DNA of 64,000 bases from Shewanella glacialimarina (GTDB taxonomy: Bacteria; Pseudomonadota; Gammaproteobacteria; Enterobacterales; Shewanellaceae): NCBI RefSeq assembly GCF_020511155.1, contig NZ_CP041216.1:2418001-2482000 (forward strand), given 5' to 3'. The position numbers and the translations under genes were made by a program. Numbering within the stretch: the stretch's first letter is position 1; each line of letters opens with the position of its first letter. A model generated the notes under the pieces. It made no database searches and was not told the DNA's origin. It saw nothing but the letters and a program-made list of their open reading frames with translations. Below are positions 27,536-37,663 of this stretch, piece by piece.

Positions 27536-27560
27536 AAATGGAGGGCTAAGCCCTCCATTT
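27536..27560 (-). terminator. Terminator of the DUF1302-DUF1329-YCF48-MMPL cluster
   Basis: 11-bp stem AAATGGAGGGC/GCCCTCCATTT with loop TAA, followed on the minus strand by a long T run. It lies 17 bases past the MMPL gene. Confidence 0.92.
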
Positions 27561-27577
27561 AAGTCAAGTTATTGTTT

Positions 27578-29887
27578 TTATTTCTTTTTAGGCCAAAACA
27601 GCGCTGAAAGTGCTGGCAGAATAATAATTGCGCCTAACATATTTACTAAAAACATAAAGGTTAACAAAATACCCATGTCCATCTGGAATTTAAGTGCAGA
27701 AAAGAACCAAGTGCTTACACCTATGGCTAAAGTTAAGCCAGTAAATATAACCGCACTGCCACGCTCAACCAATGCTTCAAAATAAGCCTGTTGTACTGGC
27801 ATGCCGTTGCTAAGTTTATTTGACATAGTCGAAAGAATATAAATTCCGTAGTCCACCCCAATACCGACACCTAATGCGATTACCGGCAGAGTACTTACCG
27901 CAAGGCCAATATCCAGTAATGTCATCAAGGCCTGTGCAAGGGTTGATACCACATAAAGTGGAATAATTACAGCAATCGTCGCTTTAAGTGATTTAAAGCT
28001 AATTAAACACAGGAAGAACACCGCACCATAGACGTAAATCATCATAGGGAGTTGTGCTTCGCTAACGGCTTCATTAGTCGCTGCCATAACGCCAACTGGA
28101 CCAGAAGCTAATTTAAACTGCAATTTATCGCTATTTAGCTCAGCGGCAACTTGTTTAACTTTATCGACAACTACCTCAATCGTTTCTGCTTTGTGATCTT
28201 TTAAGAAAAGATAAACCGGCATCACTGAGCAATCACCATTTAGTAGCCCCGATGTTGTAGGCACTTGCCCAACCGCTTGAACTAAGCTAGCTGTGGTGCG
28301 AGGCAATATCTGCCATTTAGGGTTACCTTCGTTGAAACCTGAGTTAACCGCTTTAGCAATCGATGCCAAACTCGCTGTAGACTCGACGCCTGGAGTGTTA
28401 GCAACCATCCATTCAAATTGATCAATTTGATTAAGCAATGAATGATAAGTACAGGCTTCTGGTGCAGCTTCAACAATAATGGTCATTACATCGGTAGTAA
28501 TAGAAAAGTGATCTGTAATGAAAAAAGTATCAAGGTTATAGCGCGAATCTTGATGCAGCGCTGGAGCGCCACCTTTTAAGTCACCAATTTTCATTTGAGT
28601 CGCTTGCATATAGCCAACACCATAAAGCACAGCGGTAAAACTTAACACGACAACCGCATACTTTGGTGTTGCAAATTTGGACAAGCTACGCCAAAGGTTT
28701 TCTACTTTAGCCTTGTGCTCTGGGTTTTCTTGGGCATTAGATAAGTTGGTATAGGAAATAACCAAAGGCAACAAAATTAAGTTTGTTAAGATAATCACTG
28801 CCACACCTAGAGAGGCAGATATAGCTAACTCACGAATAATACCAATATCGATGGCTAATAATGTTAAAAAACCTACCGTATCAGACAATAATGCGATGCC
28901 ACCTGGCACTAATAGGCTTCTAAATGCTGATGCGGCGGCGGCTTTTGTTGATTGACCATCAAGCACTCTACGCCGCACTGCATTAATCATTTGAACGCCG
29001 TGGCTGACACCAATAGCAAACACTAGAAAAGGTACCAGGATCGACATAGGGTCTAACCCAAATCCAATCACTGTAAGCAGCCCCAACTGCCAAATAACCG
29101 CCATTAAACTACATAGCAATGGCAAGACAGTTAACGTGATTGATTTAGAAAATAGGTAAACCATAACGGCAGTAATTGCGATAGCAATTAAGAAAAACAG
29201 CAAAACCCCTTTGGCACCATCGGCCACATCACCAGCCATTTTGGCAAAACCGATGATGTGAATTTTAATATTTTCATTTTCAAATTGACCACGTAGTTGC
29301 GTTTCTAACTGCTGTGCAAAGGCGATAGTATCAAGCGGTTTACCGGTATCAGGGTCAAAATCCATTAATTGAGCTGAAACAATTGCTGCTGAATAATCAT
29401 TAGCAATTAAGCGGCCCACAATACCTGCTTTTTCAATATTGTCGCGAACAGTATTAAGGCCGAACTCATCGGTTTGAAAGTCAGCAGGAATAACTGGACC
29501 GCCCGCAAAACCATCTTCAACCACTTCAGTAAAGCGTGTTGAAGGAGAATAGAGTGATTTAACTTGTGAGCGCTCAACACCGTTAATAAAAAACAGCTCA
29601 TCGTGCACCTTTTTTAGTGCGTCAAAAAATTCGGGATTAAATATATTACCACTGGTGTCTTCAACCGCGACCATGATCCCATTAGCACCGCCAAAATCTT
29701 TTTGGTGTTTGGTATAGGTTTGCATGTAGGTATGCTGAAGTGGAATATTCTTACTAAAAGCCGCATCCATTTTAAGCTGGCTTGCTTGATATCCTAGAAA
29801 TACCGTGATGAAAATAAATGAAATAATAACCCACATCCGATTACGGAATAAGTGAGTTTCAAAACTATTGACCAGTTTTTCTAACAT
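27578..29887 (-). CDS. MMPL/RND-family transporter (HAE3-like)
   Basis: A 769-residue inner-membrane RND protein. The layout is typical of the half-size MMPL group: one helix (about 18-36), a periplasmic loop (about 37-220), five or six helices, a second loop (about 430-620) and a closing helix bundle. Hallmarks include FLVFAIGVSHGVQMINAVRR and IALGVGIGVDYGIYIL. No periplasmic adaptor gene accompanies it. Relatives move hopanoids, other lipids or hydrophobic compounds. It is the last gene of a four-gene cluster with DUF1302, DUF1329 and YCF48-like proteins, which suggests a shared transport job. The direction and substrate are unknown. Confidence 0.88.
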   Translation of the reverse strand: MLEKLVNSFETHLFRNRMWVIISFIFITVFLGYQASQLKMDAAFSKNIPLQHTYMQTYTKHQKDFGGANGIMVAVEDTSGNIFNPEFFDALKKVHDELFFINGVERSQVKSLYSPSTRFTEVVEDGFAGGPVIPADFQTDEFGLNTVRDNIEKAGIVGRLIANDYSAAIVSAQLMDFDPDTGKPLDTIAFAQQLETQLRGQFENENIKIHIIGFAKMAGDVADGAKGVLLFFLIAIAITAVMVYLFSKSITLTVLPLLCSLMAVIWQLGLLTVIGFGLDPMSILVPFLVFAIGVSHGVQMINAVRRRVLDGQSTKAAAASAFRSLLVPGGIALLSDTVGFLTLLAIDIGIIRELAISASLGVAVIILTNLILLPLVISYTNLSNAQENPEHKAKVENLWRSLSKFATPKYAVVVLSFTAVLYGVGYMQATQMKIGDLKGGAPALHQDSRYNLDTFFITDHFSITTDVMTIIVEAAPEACTYHSLLNQIDQFEWMVANTPGVESTASLASIAKAVNSGFNEGNPKWQILPRTTASLVQAVGQVPTTSGLLNGDCSVMPVYLFLKDHKAETIEVVVDKVKQVAAELNSDKLQFKLASGPVGVMAATNEAVSEAQLPMMIYVYGAVFFLCLISFKSLKATIAVIIPLYVVSTLAQALMTLLDIGLAVSTLPVIALGVGIGVDYGIYILSTMSNKLSNGMPVQQAYFEALVERGSAVIFTGLTLAIGVSTWFFSALKFQMDMGILLTFMFLVNMLGAIIILPALSALFWPKKK

Positions 29888-29930
29888 CTTGTCGGCCCTA
29901 TTATTATTGTTGTTTTTGTTTTAGTAAAAG

Positions 29931-30938
29931 TTATTTAGGCAGCTGAAACAGCCCTTTTGAACCCGCAAACCAAATATCGCCCTGCTTGCTTTTGGCTACT
30001 GAAACGATGTTTTCACCTTGACGACGTGCCACTATTTCAGCTTTTCCATCATCAACTTTTAAAACAATACCTGCATTTCCTACAAGATATAAATCACCAT
30101 CATTAACTAAAGCACCGTTAATCGATGATTCAACAGGTAATTCAATTTGTTGCCAAACGTCTAAATCTGATGATGCTTGGAACACATGGCCACGCAAGCC
30201 CATTACATAAACATTATTATCGACGGTGATAGCATTAAACATTGAACCATCATAATCAAAATCGACTCGTTCAAAAGAACGTCCCATGTCAGTAGACACC
30301 GCAACTAACCCTAACTCGCCAACTAACAACAAACGCTGATCATCTAAGTTAATGACACGATTAAAATGAGGTAGCAAGGCTGCTCTTTCAGACAAGTAAA
30401 GCTGTTGATCTTGTTGTTTTAAATCGTTCAAATAAGACACGTCTTCTTCAAACAATAATTCTTGATGAAACTCATCTTGCCAGGTTTTACCACCATCTTC
30501 AGTGCGATAGAATAAACCATATGCACCAATTGCTATACCATGTTGCTCAGAGAAAAAACGAACGTCTAGAAAAGGCTTTTCTAACTCGGTCGATTGCATC
30601 TGTAAAGACCAGGTCATTCCACCATCATTGGTGTGAATAATAGTTGCATCGTGACCAACTGCCCAGCCTAATGTATCGTTCAGAAAAAAAGCTTTCGTCA
30701 ATTGGGTGACAACAGGTGTAGAAACTTGCAGCCATTGCTTATCAAATACTAAGACATGACCACGTTGGCCAACAGCGACTAATTTATCGCCTGCATTGAC
30801 AACATCCGTAATAAGTGATGTTTGAGCAAGCGTTTGAATTTGGACTGTTAAAGGATCAAGTTGTGCATTGACCGAAGCAGTATATAAACATGCACTTAAT
30901 CCTATCGCGACAGCACTGCGAAGCATGCTAACCTTCAT
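29931..30938 (-). CDS. YCF48/Hcf136-like periplasmic beta-propeller protein
   Basis: A 335-residue secreted protein: signal peptide MKVSMLRSAVAIGLSACLYT followed by repeats of BNR/YCF48 type (GHDATIIHTNDGGMTWSLQM, then YRTEDGGKTW and VAVSTDMGRSFERV). In chloroplasts and cyanobacteria YCF48 assists photosystem II assembly, but this organism gives no sign of photosynthesis; in bacteria such propellers sit beside MMPL transporters, as here. It probably acts as a periplasmic partner of the transporter 43 bases downstream. That role is an inference from position. Confidence 0.82.
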   Translation of the reverse strand: MKVSMLRSAVAIGLSACLYTASVNAQLDPLTVQIQTLAQTSLITDVVNAGDKLVAVGQRGHVLVFDKQWLQVSTPVVTQLTKAFFLNDTLGWAVGHDATIIHTNDGGMTWSLQMQSTELEKPFLDVRFFSEQHGIAIGAYGLFYRTEDGGKTWQDEFHQELLFEEDVSYLNDLKQQDQQLYLSERAALLPHFNRVINLDDQRLLLVGELGLVAVSTDMGRSFERVDFDYDGSMFNAITVDNNVYVMGLRGHVFQASSDLDVWQQIELPVESSINGALVNDGDLYLVGNAGIVLKVDDGKAEIVARRQGENIVSVAKSKQGDIWFAGSKGLFQLPK

Positions 30939-30957
30939 ACAAACTTCCTTAAATTTA

Positions 30958-30974
30958 GGGGCGCAATGCGCCCC
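30958..30974 (-). other. Intercistronic hairpin between the DUF1329 and YCF48-like genes
   Basis: GC-only stem GGGGCGC/GCGCCCC with loop AAT (or ATT on the minus strand), about 20 bases before the YCF48-like start. The minus strand continues TAAATTTAAGGAAG, with no solid T run, so it may stabilise the upstream message. Confidence 0.6.
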
Positions 30975-31012
30975 TTTTATCTAAAAACTAATATTGAACA
31001 AACTAACCTAAA

Positions 31013-32377
31013 TTAACGAATACCCGCACGACGAAGTGCATCAGGGGTAAAGTTAGACTCTGATAGGTTTGCATCAAAGTTATACATACGGCCTTCATTG
31101 TCTAAGCCCATCGCCAAATAACGACGAGATTGAAGGTCATGGAATATTTCTAAGGTACTCCATAATGTAGGCACTTCATAATAGTTAATAGTATGTGCTG
31201 TGCCGACACGGTATAGCTCATCGCGGTTATCATACATATCAGTTAACGATACCTGCCAAGAATCTTCATCAATGTAGAAAACACGGGTTTTATAAATATG
31301 ACGCATGCCTTCTTTCAAGGTCGCTTTCACTTCCCAAACACGGTGTTTTTCCCAACGCGCATATTCAGGATTAATATGACCAGGCTTTAAAATTTGATCA
31401 TATTTAAGCTCACTTGAATGAAGCTTATAATCGTTATAAGGAATAAATATTTCCTTTTTACCGACTAATTCCCAGTTATAGCGAACTGGTGAGCCATTAA
31501 ACATGTCGAAATCGTCCGTGGTTCTCAAACCATCAGACACTGTACCAGGCGTATCAAAAGCAACGTTAGGTGCCTTACGCACGCGACGTTGTCCTGTGTT
31601 ATAAGTCCACGCCTGACGCGGTAATGCTTCTTGATCCATGGTTTCTTTTACAAGTAATGCCGTTCCAGCAAGACGTGCTGGCTGTGTTACCACTTGCTTG
31701 AAATAAAATAGAGTGTTGGTTTCTTTTAACTTATCTAAAGTAATTTCTGGACGAGTATACTCAAAACGTATTTCTTCAGCATTTTCAACCAGAGTGTATG
31801 AACCTCCAGAAGTAGGTGCTGCTTGGCTACGGTAAGTTTCTACATCGACACCACGATAGCGTAATATATGGTTCCAAATTACCTCGAGACCATCATTTGG
31901 TAACGGAAATGGCACCCCAATAGTTGCGCCAGAAATACCGTTTCCTTGAGAAATTAATTCCGCAGAAGTAGCATTCACTTTAATGGCATCATAAACATAC
32001 TGTGGAACTGATGCTGAACGACGAGTTTCATATACATTCATTTGATAGGTATCTGGATACAAATCAAATAGTTTATTCTGACCCGGCGTTAAAAAATCTT
32101 TGTACTGTGCCTTATTAGCATTGGTAACAGTAAACAAGATTTTATCATTTGGAAAAGGGTTTAAATGGTGCATTCCTTTTTCATATCCAGCAACCGGCTT
32201 AGTAATTCCGCCATCCCACGCTGGAATAGAACCATCTGCGTTACCCGCTTTTTCAGCACCCATAGGCGTTAGGCTTGTACCTAACTTAGCAGCATCAGCT
32301 TCTGATACTTTAGCTATGGCAACTGGAGCACCTAGTGCAAAAATAACTGCTGCCGATAATATCGTCAGTTTTTTCAT
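31013..32377 (-). CDS. DUF1329 periplasmic/outer-membrane-associated protein
   Basis: A 454-residue secreted protein. The signal peptide MKKLTILSAAVIFALGAPVA is followed by the family opening (KVSEADAAKLGTSLTPMGAE, then GSIPAWDGGI). The family is often described as related to outer-membrane lipoprotein-sorting proteins of the LolA/LppX type, which have a half-barrel for lipids. It starts 13 bases after the DUF1302 gene, and these two families nearly always occur together. A lipid or hydrophobic-compound shuttle between the inner pump and the outer-membrane barrel is a reasonable inference, not shown. Confidence 0.88.
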   Translation of the reverse strand: MKKLTILSAAVIFALGAPVAIAKVSEADAAKLGTSLTPMGAEKAGNADGSIPAWDGGITKPVAGYEKGMHHLNPFPNDKILFTVTNANKAQYKDFLTPGQNKLFDLYPDTYQMNVYETRRSASVPQYVYDAIKVNATSAELISQGNGISGATIGVPFPLPNDGLEVIWNHILRYRGVDVETYRSQAAPTSGGSYTLVENAEEIRFEYTRPEITLDKLKETNTLFYFKQVVTQPARLAGTALLVKETMDQEALPRQAWTYNTGQRRVRKAPNVAFDTPGTVSDGLRTTDDFDMFNGSPVRYNWELVGKKEIFIPYNDYKLHSSELKYDQILKPGHINPEYARWEKHRVWEVKATLKEGMRHIYKTRVFYIDEDSWQVSLTDMYDNRDELYRVGTAHTINYYEVPTLWSTLEIFHDLQSRRYLAMGLDNEGRMYNFDANLSESNFTPDALRRAGIR

Positions 32378-32390
32378 TGTTATTATCCTT

Positions 32391-34427
32391 TTAAATCGAA
32401 TACTTGACGTTAAACGAGATATAATCTCTATCTTCCATCGCGTTAGTTGTCCCTACACCACCGAAGAAGCTGTTGTAAGAGAAATCTACGCCCCAACGAT
32501 TCTGATAATCAAAGTTAAGCCCTAAAGCTACTGACTTTTTACCTTCGGTGAATAAAAACATTGGATCTGGTGTAATCCCGTCAACATCGTGAGAGAAAAT
32601 AATACGTGGCGCCATGTTAACACCGGCAAATACATTATTAAAATCGGCTTTAGCCACTAAACGATATCCCCAGGCGAAATCAGTTGGGAATGGATTGGTT
32701 TCAGGACCATTATGTAAAGCTTGAATAATACCAGTCATATCTGGATTACCACCAGAACGTCCGGTTCCAGGACCATTTAAGCGCAATTCATCAAAACCTG
32801 GCATATCGTGAATCCACACACCACCAATTTCGGCCAACATAGTTAAGTTATCTGTTCCTAATGTAGGACCAAATAAGTGTGTCAGTGTCATTTGTGCTTG
32901 AGTAGTATCTAGCTGAATAAAGCCATCAACGGTTGCTCCTGGTGCAGCAACATCCATTTGAGATATACCATCTAAATCAGGGCGAAGACCAGCATTAGCT
33001 AGCTGTTGAGGCATAGCAGCAAAAAGCAATTCAACGTCATCAATTTGAAGTGGTTCATCTACACGGTGCGCAATTTCACCAGCAACAGACGTATCACCCA
33101 CTAAAGTATTAAAGCTGAATCCATATAGTTGAATGTCTTCTGGATAGACAATTTGTGCTTTAGTAAAAGTCTCCATACTAAGTAACAATTCACGATCAAT
33201 TTTACCTTGGCTAGCGGCTAATTTAGCATAATCACCACCAATACCTGCTGCAGTAAAATTAGACGCTGTGCCACTAATAAGTGGACGGCGGCTATGGTAA
33301 TTCATGTAATATAAACCAAACTCTGTTTCATTTAATTCAGGAGAATAAAAACCTAGTTTAAGGCCGTACTGGCCATCATCACTTGGTGTCGCCTCATCTT
33401 GAATTAATGCTACTTTAGTTGAATATGCTGTCATTGCTGAAGCCATTGCAGGATTAAAACCAGTGGCCGCTGCATTGGTATATATTTTCTTATATTCAGA
33501 TATTAAAAAGTCTAAGTTAATGTCTGGATTAGAGTTAAAGCCTAATTGCGCATTTTGATTATAGCCACCAAAACCGGCAAAATCATTTGTTGCGAAATTA
33601 GAACCCGGTGTAGGTACCCAAATTGGTTCCCACTGGTATTGGTAAAAAGCTTCAACATTGAGGTTTTCAGTTAGCCCTAAAGAAGCCCATACCATACCTT
33701 GTGGACGGAATGCTTCTTTAAGCTCAGCACCTGGGGCATTAAGGATGTTTAAATCCACAGGGTTTATTACACCAATACCGTGTGGAATTAATGTACTTTC
33801 GCCCCAAGAAACAACTTGATTACCGAGTCTGACCGTTAATGGATTTTGGCCGTCATTTAAATCCCAATTAGCATAAACAAAAGCATCTAATAAACGGACA
33901 TCTTTACATTGCACTTCTGATGCACGATCATCGGCACAAGGATCAAAACTATTACCCGTTAATGGGTCATTAAAATCATAATTACCATCGTTTAATTTGC
34001 GATCATAGAAATACATACCACGAACAAACAAACCATAATTTTCATATTTGAGGGATAACTCATGTAATCCCTTTACGATTTCAGAGGTCGTGTCACCTTG
34101 TGAGTAAAGTAAATTACTTAAATCGTTATTACTTGAATAAGAGCCTGGTTGAGCCCAAATTTCAGCGGATGTATATTTAGTGTTACTAAATGCAGAATAA
34201 CCAGACCAATCAAATTGTGGTTGATTAACCTTACCAATTTGGCCTTCCCAGTCACGTTCACCGACACGCCAGCTAGCGCCGACTGTCCAGGTAGAATCGA
34301 AAGTACCTTCTACATCGCCCCAGTCAAACGAGGCAGCAGAAGCATTTTGACTCATTCCAAAACACAAAGCCGACATTACCCCCAAAGTAATTGCCGACTT
34401 GTTAAATTTTTTCTTAACAATATTCAT
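32391..34427 (-). CDS. DUF1302 outer-membrane beta-barrel protein
   Basis: A 678-residue secreted protein. A signal peptide (ends MSQNASAAS) is followed by FDWGDVEGTFDSTWTVGASW, the DUF1302 start. Many alternating aromatic strands follow, and the C-terminus (YISFNVKYSI) has the amphipathic last strand typical of an outer-membrane barrel. It heads the four-gene cluster. Family members are found beside DUF1329 and MMPL genes in bacteria that degrade steroids, alkanes and other hydrophobic substrates. The substrate here is unknown. Confidence 0.88.
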   Translation of the reverse strand: MNIVKKKFNKSAITLGVMSALCFGMSQNASAASFDWGDVEGTFDSTWTVGASWRVGERDWEGQIGKVNQPQFDWSGYSAFSNTKYTSAEIWAQPGSYSSNNDLSNLLYSQGDTTSEIVKGLHELSLKYENYGLFVRGMYFYDRKLNDGNYDFNDPLTGNSFDPCADDRASEVQCKDVRLLDAFVYANWDLNDGQNPLTVRLGNQVVSWGESTLIPHGIGVINPVDLNILNAPGAELKEAFRPQGMVWASLGLTENLNVEAFYQYQWEPIWVPTPGSNFATNDFAGFGGYNQNAQLGFNSNPDINLDFLISEYKKIYTNAAATGFNPAMASAMTAYSTKVALIQDEATPSDDGQYGLKLGFYSPELNETEFGLYYMNYHSRRPLISGTASNFTAAGIGGDYAKLAASQGKIDRELLLSMETFTKAQIVYPEDIQLYGFSFNTLVGDTSVAGEIAHRVDEPLQIDDVELLFAAMPQQLANAGLRPDLDGISQMDVAAPGATVDGFIQLDTTQAQMTLTHLFGPTLGTDNLTMLAEIGGVWIHDMPGFDELRLNGPGTGRSGGNPDMTGIIQALHNGPETNPFPTDFAWGYRLVAKADFNNVFAGVNMAPRIIFSHDVDGITPDPMFLFTEGKKSVALGLNFDYQNRWGVDFSYNSFFGGVGTTNAMEDRDYISFNVKYSI

Positions 34428-34738
34428 TTTAGCTTATCTCCGTAACCTGCTGGAATCGTTGTTATAGGAATTTAAACCAACATCTTGTTAGCCCACAGGC
34501 AACACCATTGTTACAGTATTTAACCTTGTTGAGCAAGGCCAAAATAAAGAAAATATATAATAAAATTAACGTGGTTAACGAGAATGCTACAACTAGAATG
34601 AGTGCTATATTTGAATTGAGTTTAGGGAACCGAAAATGAGTTGATGACAAATAATTAAATACATTTTATTTCAGTAGTTTATTCAAAATTAGTTTGATGG
34701 CTTAACATCAAAATCAATAAATCAAACGTTTGAAGTAA
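34428..34738. promoter_or_regulatory. Region upstream of the DUF1302 cluster
   Basis: 311 AT-rich bases expected to hold the promoter of the envelope cluster. A 62-codon minus-strand frame with one hydrophobic segment crosses it, but it starts at TTG without a ribosome site. No clear operator was seen. Confidence 0.4.
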
Positions 34739-34957
34739 TTACTCTAACTTAGTTAGTGACTTATATCTACCTTGACTGTCTAACTCCAACTTAAATTGGC
34801 CCTTAATACCATTTAGCGTCAAAAAAGGTCTGAAATATTTAGCGTTAATTTGCAAGTGTCGACCTTTAACATCTGTTAAAGCAACAGAATCACTATAACC
34901 CTGATAGTATGAAGAAAACTTTATGTAGCTAATATAAATAGAAAAATAAAACTCCAC
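34739..34957 (-). CDS. DUF2835 small protein
   Basis: A 72-residue protein matching DUF2835 in length and pattern: YYQGYSDSVALTDVKGRHLQ near the middle and INAKYFRPFLTLNGIKGQF toward the C-terminus. The function is not known. It lies 75 bases after pepN on the same strand, an arrangement common in Shewanella and Vibrio, and may be cotranscribed with pepN. Confidence 0.8.
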   Translation of the reverse strand: MEFYFSIYISYIKFSSYYQGYSDSVALTDVKGRHLQINAKYFRPFLTLNGIKGQFKLELDSQGRYKSLTKLE

Positions 34958-35031
34958 AGGGCCTCCATATAATATTCAGCAATAAAATTAAAAAGAAGGG
35001 AGAGTTAACCCCCTTCCGTTTTATTTAGAGT

Positions 35032-37590
35032 TTAACTGAGCGCTTTATTCACCTTCTCGTAAAGGTCTTTAGATAAGTTAGGCAGATTCTGCAGCGTCAT
35101 TAATGACTGTTTCATCATTTGCTGCCTGCCGTCATCATACTTCGCAAATTGGATCAAAGGCGTAATCATTCTTGATGCTACCTGCGGATTAGTCTTATTT
35201 AGCTTAATCAAAATGTCAGTTAAAAAAGTATAACCTGCGCCATCTTTGCGGTGGAATTGATAAGTATTACCAGAAACAAAAGCACCGATTAATGATCTAA
35301 TACGATTCGGGTTACTAAAACTGAAGCTATTGTGATGCGTCAACTGCTTAATTGCGTCAATCACATTATCGGTATTGGATAATGCCTGTAACATAAACCA
35401 CTTATCCATCACTAATGGTGTTGTGAGCCATGTAGATTCGAATGCCTCAAGTAACTCAGCTAAACAATCAAACTGTCCAACAGTTGCAGCTTTAAGAGCA
35501 GCAAGACTGTCTGTCATATTAATTGAGTGGTTAAATTGCTCAATTACTAATGGCTCATACTCTTGTGAAACACTCGCAAGCAATAACAATGATGCATTTT
35601 TAAATGCACGTTCTGCAGCGTTATCAATAACTGAGAGTTGTCTATATCTTGCTAGTAACTCATCTTGACAAGCTGATGCAATTTCTTCAACAACGAACTC
35701 TCTTGCCACTTGCAACGCATCTAAGTCAAGCTTATCAACCTGCTCGATCAGAGAGGATGCAGACGGTAGATTCAATATTTCAGCAACCAAAGCATGATCG
35801 AGTGCGGGGTCTAAAATTACACCTCGAAATGCCTCAATAACGCCAGCGTCAACAGACATGACTTGCTTATCTGTTAACAGTGAAACATTGTCCCAAACCG
35901 ATTGACTAAATAATTGAACTGAGGCTTCCCAACGTGCCACCTCACTTGAAGCAAAGCGCATGATATGAACCAATTGTTCAACGTTAAATGCATACTGTAA
36001 TTTCACAGGTGCTGAAAAGTCTTGCAAGAGAGAAGCAACTGGCTTCTCACTAAATCCTTCAAAGACAAATTGTTGAGAAGATTTTTTAACGTCCAGTACT
36101 TGATTGACAATTGAGCTACCGTCAAGATTAATTAACTCGATGCTAAAAGGAATATGTAGATTTTGACCTTTTATTCCCTGGCTTTCAACAGATTGTTTAA
36201 TCGTTAAAGTGTATAAACCTGTTGTGTTATCAAATGTATCTTCAACCGCAACTACCGGGGTGCCTGCTTGGGTATACCAACGTCGGAACTGTTGTAAATC
36301 ATTACCGCTGGCATCTTCCATTGCGTTGACAAAGTCATAACAGGTCACAGCTTGACCGTCATGACGGTCAAAATAACATTTCATTCCAGCTTGAAAACCT
36401 TGCTCGCCAAGAATGGTATGCATCATTCTAATCACTTCAGCACCTTTATTATAAACAGTCACTGTGTAGAAATTATTCATTTCTATTACAGATTCTGGTC
36501 GAATAGGATGAGACATAGGACCTGAGTCTTCAGCAAATTGCTGATTCTTCATAACCTTAATGGCCTGAATACGATTAACGGCACGTGAACCAATATCAGA
36601 GCTAAATTCTTGATCACGAAAAACAGTCAAGCCTTCTTTAAGGCTCAACTGAAACCAATCACGGCATGTCACACGGTTACCAGTCCAATTATGAAAATAC
36701 TCATGCCCCACAACAGATTCGATGCCATGATAATCCTCATCAGTAGCACTCGCTTTGTCAGCAAGCACATATTTTGTGTTGAATACATTGAGACCTTTAT
36801 TTTCCATTGCGCCCATGTTGAAGAAATCAACAGCAACAATCATATAAATATCAAGATCGTACTCTAACCCAAACCTGTCTTCATCCCACTTCATTGATTT
36901 TTTAAGTGATGCCATAGCGTGAGCAGATTTATGTAAATTACCTTTATCAACAAATACCTGTAACTTCACATCGCGGCCAGATTGAGTAATAAAGTGATCT
37001 TCAAGCATATCAAAATCACCTGCAACCAATGCAAACAAATAGCTTGGTTTTGGGAACGGGTCTTGCCAACGGACAAAGTGACGGCCAGAGCGCGGCATTT
37101 CGCCTGTTTCAATTAGGTTTCCATTGCTCAATAAATAAGGGAATTGAGCTTTATCAGCTTCGACTCGAACTGTGTAGGTCGCTAACACGTCCGGGCGGTC
37201 CAAGAAATAAGTAATACGTCTAAAGCCTTCTGCTTCACATTGTGTGCAATATGCTCCATCAGACATATATAATCCTTCAAGGCTGGTGTTTGCTTCAGGA
37301 TCTAACGCGGTCGTAATTTCTAATTCAAACTCTGTCTCATCTGTAACAACCACTAATTGACTTTCAGTTTGACGATATTCACACGCTTTACCATTTAATT
37401 TCACCGAAACCAAGTTGAGCTGTTCACCATCTAATATCAAATCTAATTGGTGTGAGTTAGTGCGCGTTATCTTACTCAGTGCTATCACCTTAGTATTCTC
37501 ACCATCTAAAATCACATTCAGATCAATATGACTAATAGTAAAAGTTGGTGCGGTATAATCTTTTAAATGCTTAACCTGAGCTTCAGACAT
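35032..37590 (-). CDS. pepN: Aminopeptidase N (M1 family)
   Basis: Cytosolic zinc aminopeptidase that trims N-terminal residues. The product is 852 residues from the ATG at 37590, which has an AAGGAA site; the ATG 15 bases upstream lies before that site and is unlikely. It has the exopeptidase motif GAMEN and the zinc site HEYFHNW with the distal glutamate in LKEGLTVFRDQEF. The C-terminal helical domain is full length. Not in an obvious operon with prc, from which a terminator separates it. Confidence 0.97.
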   Translation of the reverse strand: MSEAQVKHLKDYTAPTFTISHIDLNVILDGENTKVIALSKITRTNSHQLDLILDGEQLNLVSVKLNGKACEYRQTESQLVVVTDETEFELEITTALDPEANTSLEGLYMSDGAYCTQCEAEGFRRITYFLDRPDVLATYTVRVEADKAQFPYLLSNGNLIETGEMPRSGRHFVRWQDPFPKPSYLFALVAGDFDMLEDHFITQSGRDVKLQVFVDKGNLHKSAHAMASLKKSMKWDEDRFGLEYDLDIYMIVAVDFFNMGAMENKGLNVFNTKYVLADKASATDEDYHGIESVVGHEYFHNWTGNRVTCRDWFQLSLKEGLTVFRDQEFSSDIGSRAVNRIQAIKVMKNQQFAEDSGPMSHPIRPESVIEMNNFYTVTVYNKGAEVIRMMHTILGEQGFQAGMKCYFDRHDGQAVTCYDFVNAMEDASGNDLQQFRRWYTQAGTPVVAVEDTFDNTTGLYTLTIKQSVESQGIKGQNLHIPFSIELINLDGSSIVNQVLDVKKSSQQFVFEGFSEKPVASLLQDFSAPVKLQYAFNVEQLVHIMRFASSEVARWEASVQLFSQSVWDNVSLLTDKQVMSVDAGVIEAFRGVILDPALDHALVAEILNLPSASSLIEQVDKLDLDALQVAREFVVEEIASACQDELLARYRQLSVIDNAAERAFKNASLLLLASVSQEYEPLVIEQFNHSINMTDSLAALKAATVGQFDCLAELLEAFESTWLTTPLVMDKWFMLQALSNTDNVIDAIKQLTHHNSFSFSNPNRIRSLIGAFVSGNTYQFHRKDGAGYTFLTDILIKLNKTNPQVASRMITPLIQFAKYDDGRQQMMKQSLMTLQNLPNLSKDLYEKVNKALS

Positions 37591-37624
37591 TGTATTTCCT
37601 TGCATAATTTATATTTTTATAACA

Positions 37625-37648
37625 AAAAACGCGCAAATGCGCGTTTTT
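37625..37648 (-). terminator. Terminator of the proQ-prc unit
   Basis: 10-bp stem AAAAACGCGC/GCGCGTTTTT with loop AAAT (ATTT on the minus strand), 16 bases past the prc stop, with flanking T. Confidence 0.9.
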
Positions 37649-37663
37649 AATATATTTTTTTAG

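Noticed and set aside
34462..34650. 62-codon frame with a hydrophobic helix upstream of DUF1302
   Set aside because: It starts at TTG without a ribosome site, lies in the expected promoter region, and has no terminator or other support, unlike the 43-codon frame at 46661.
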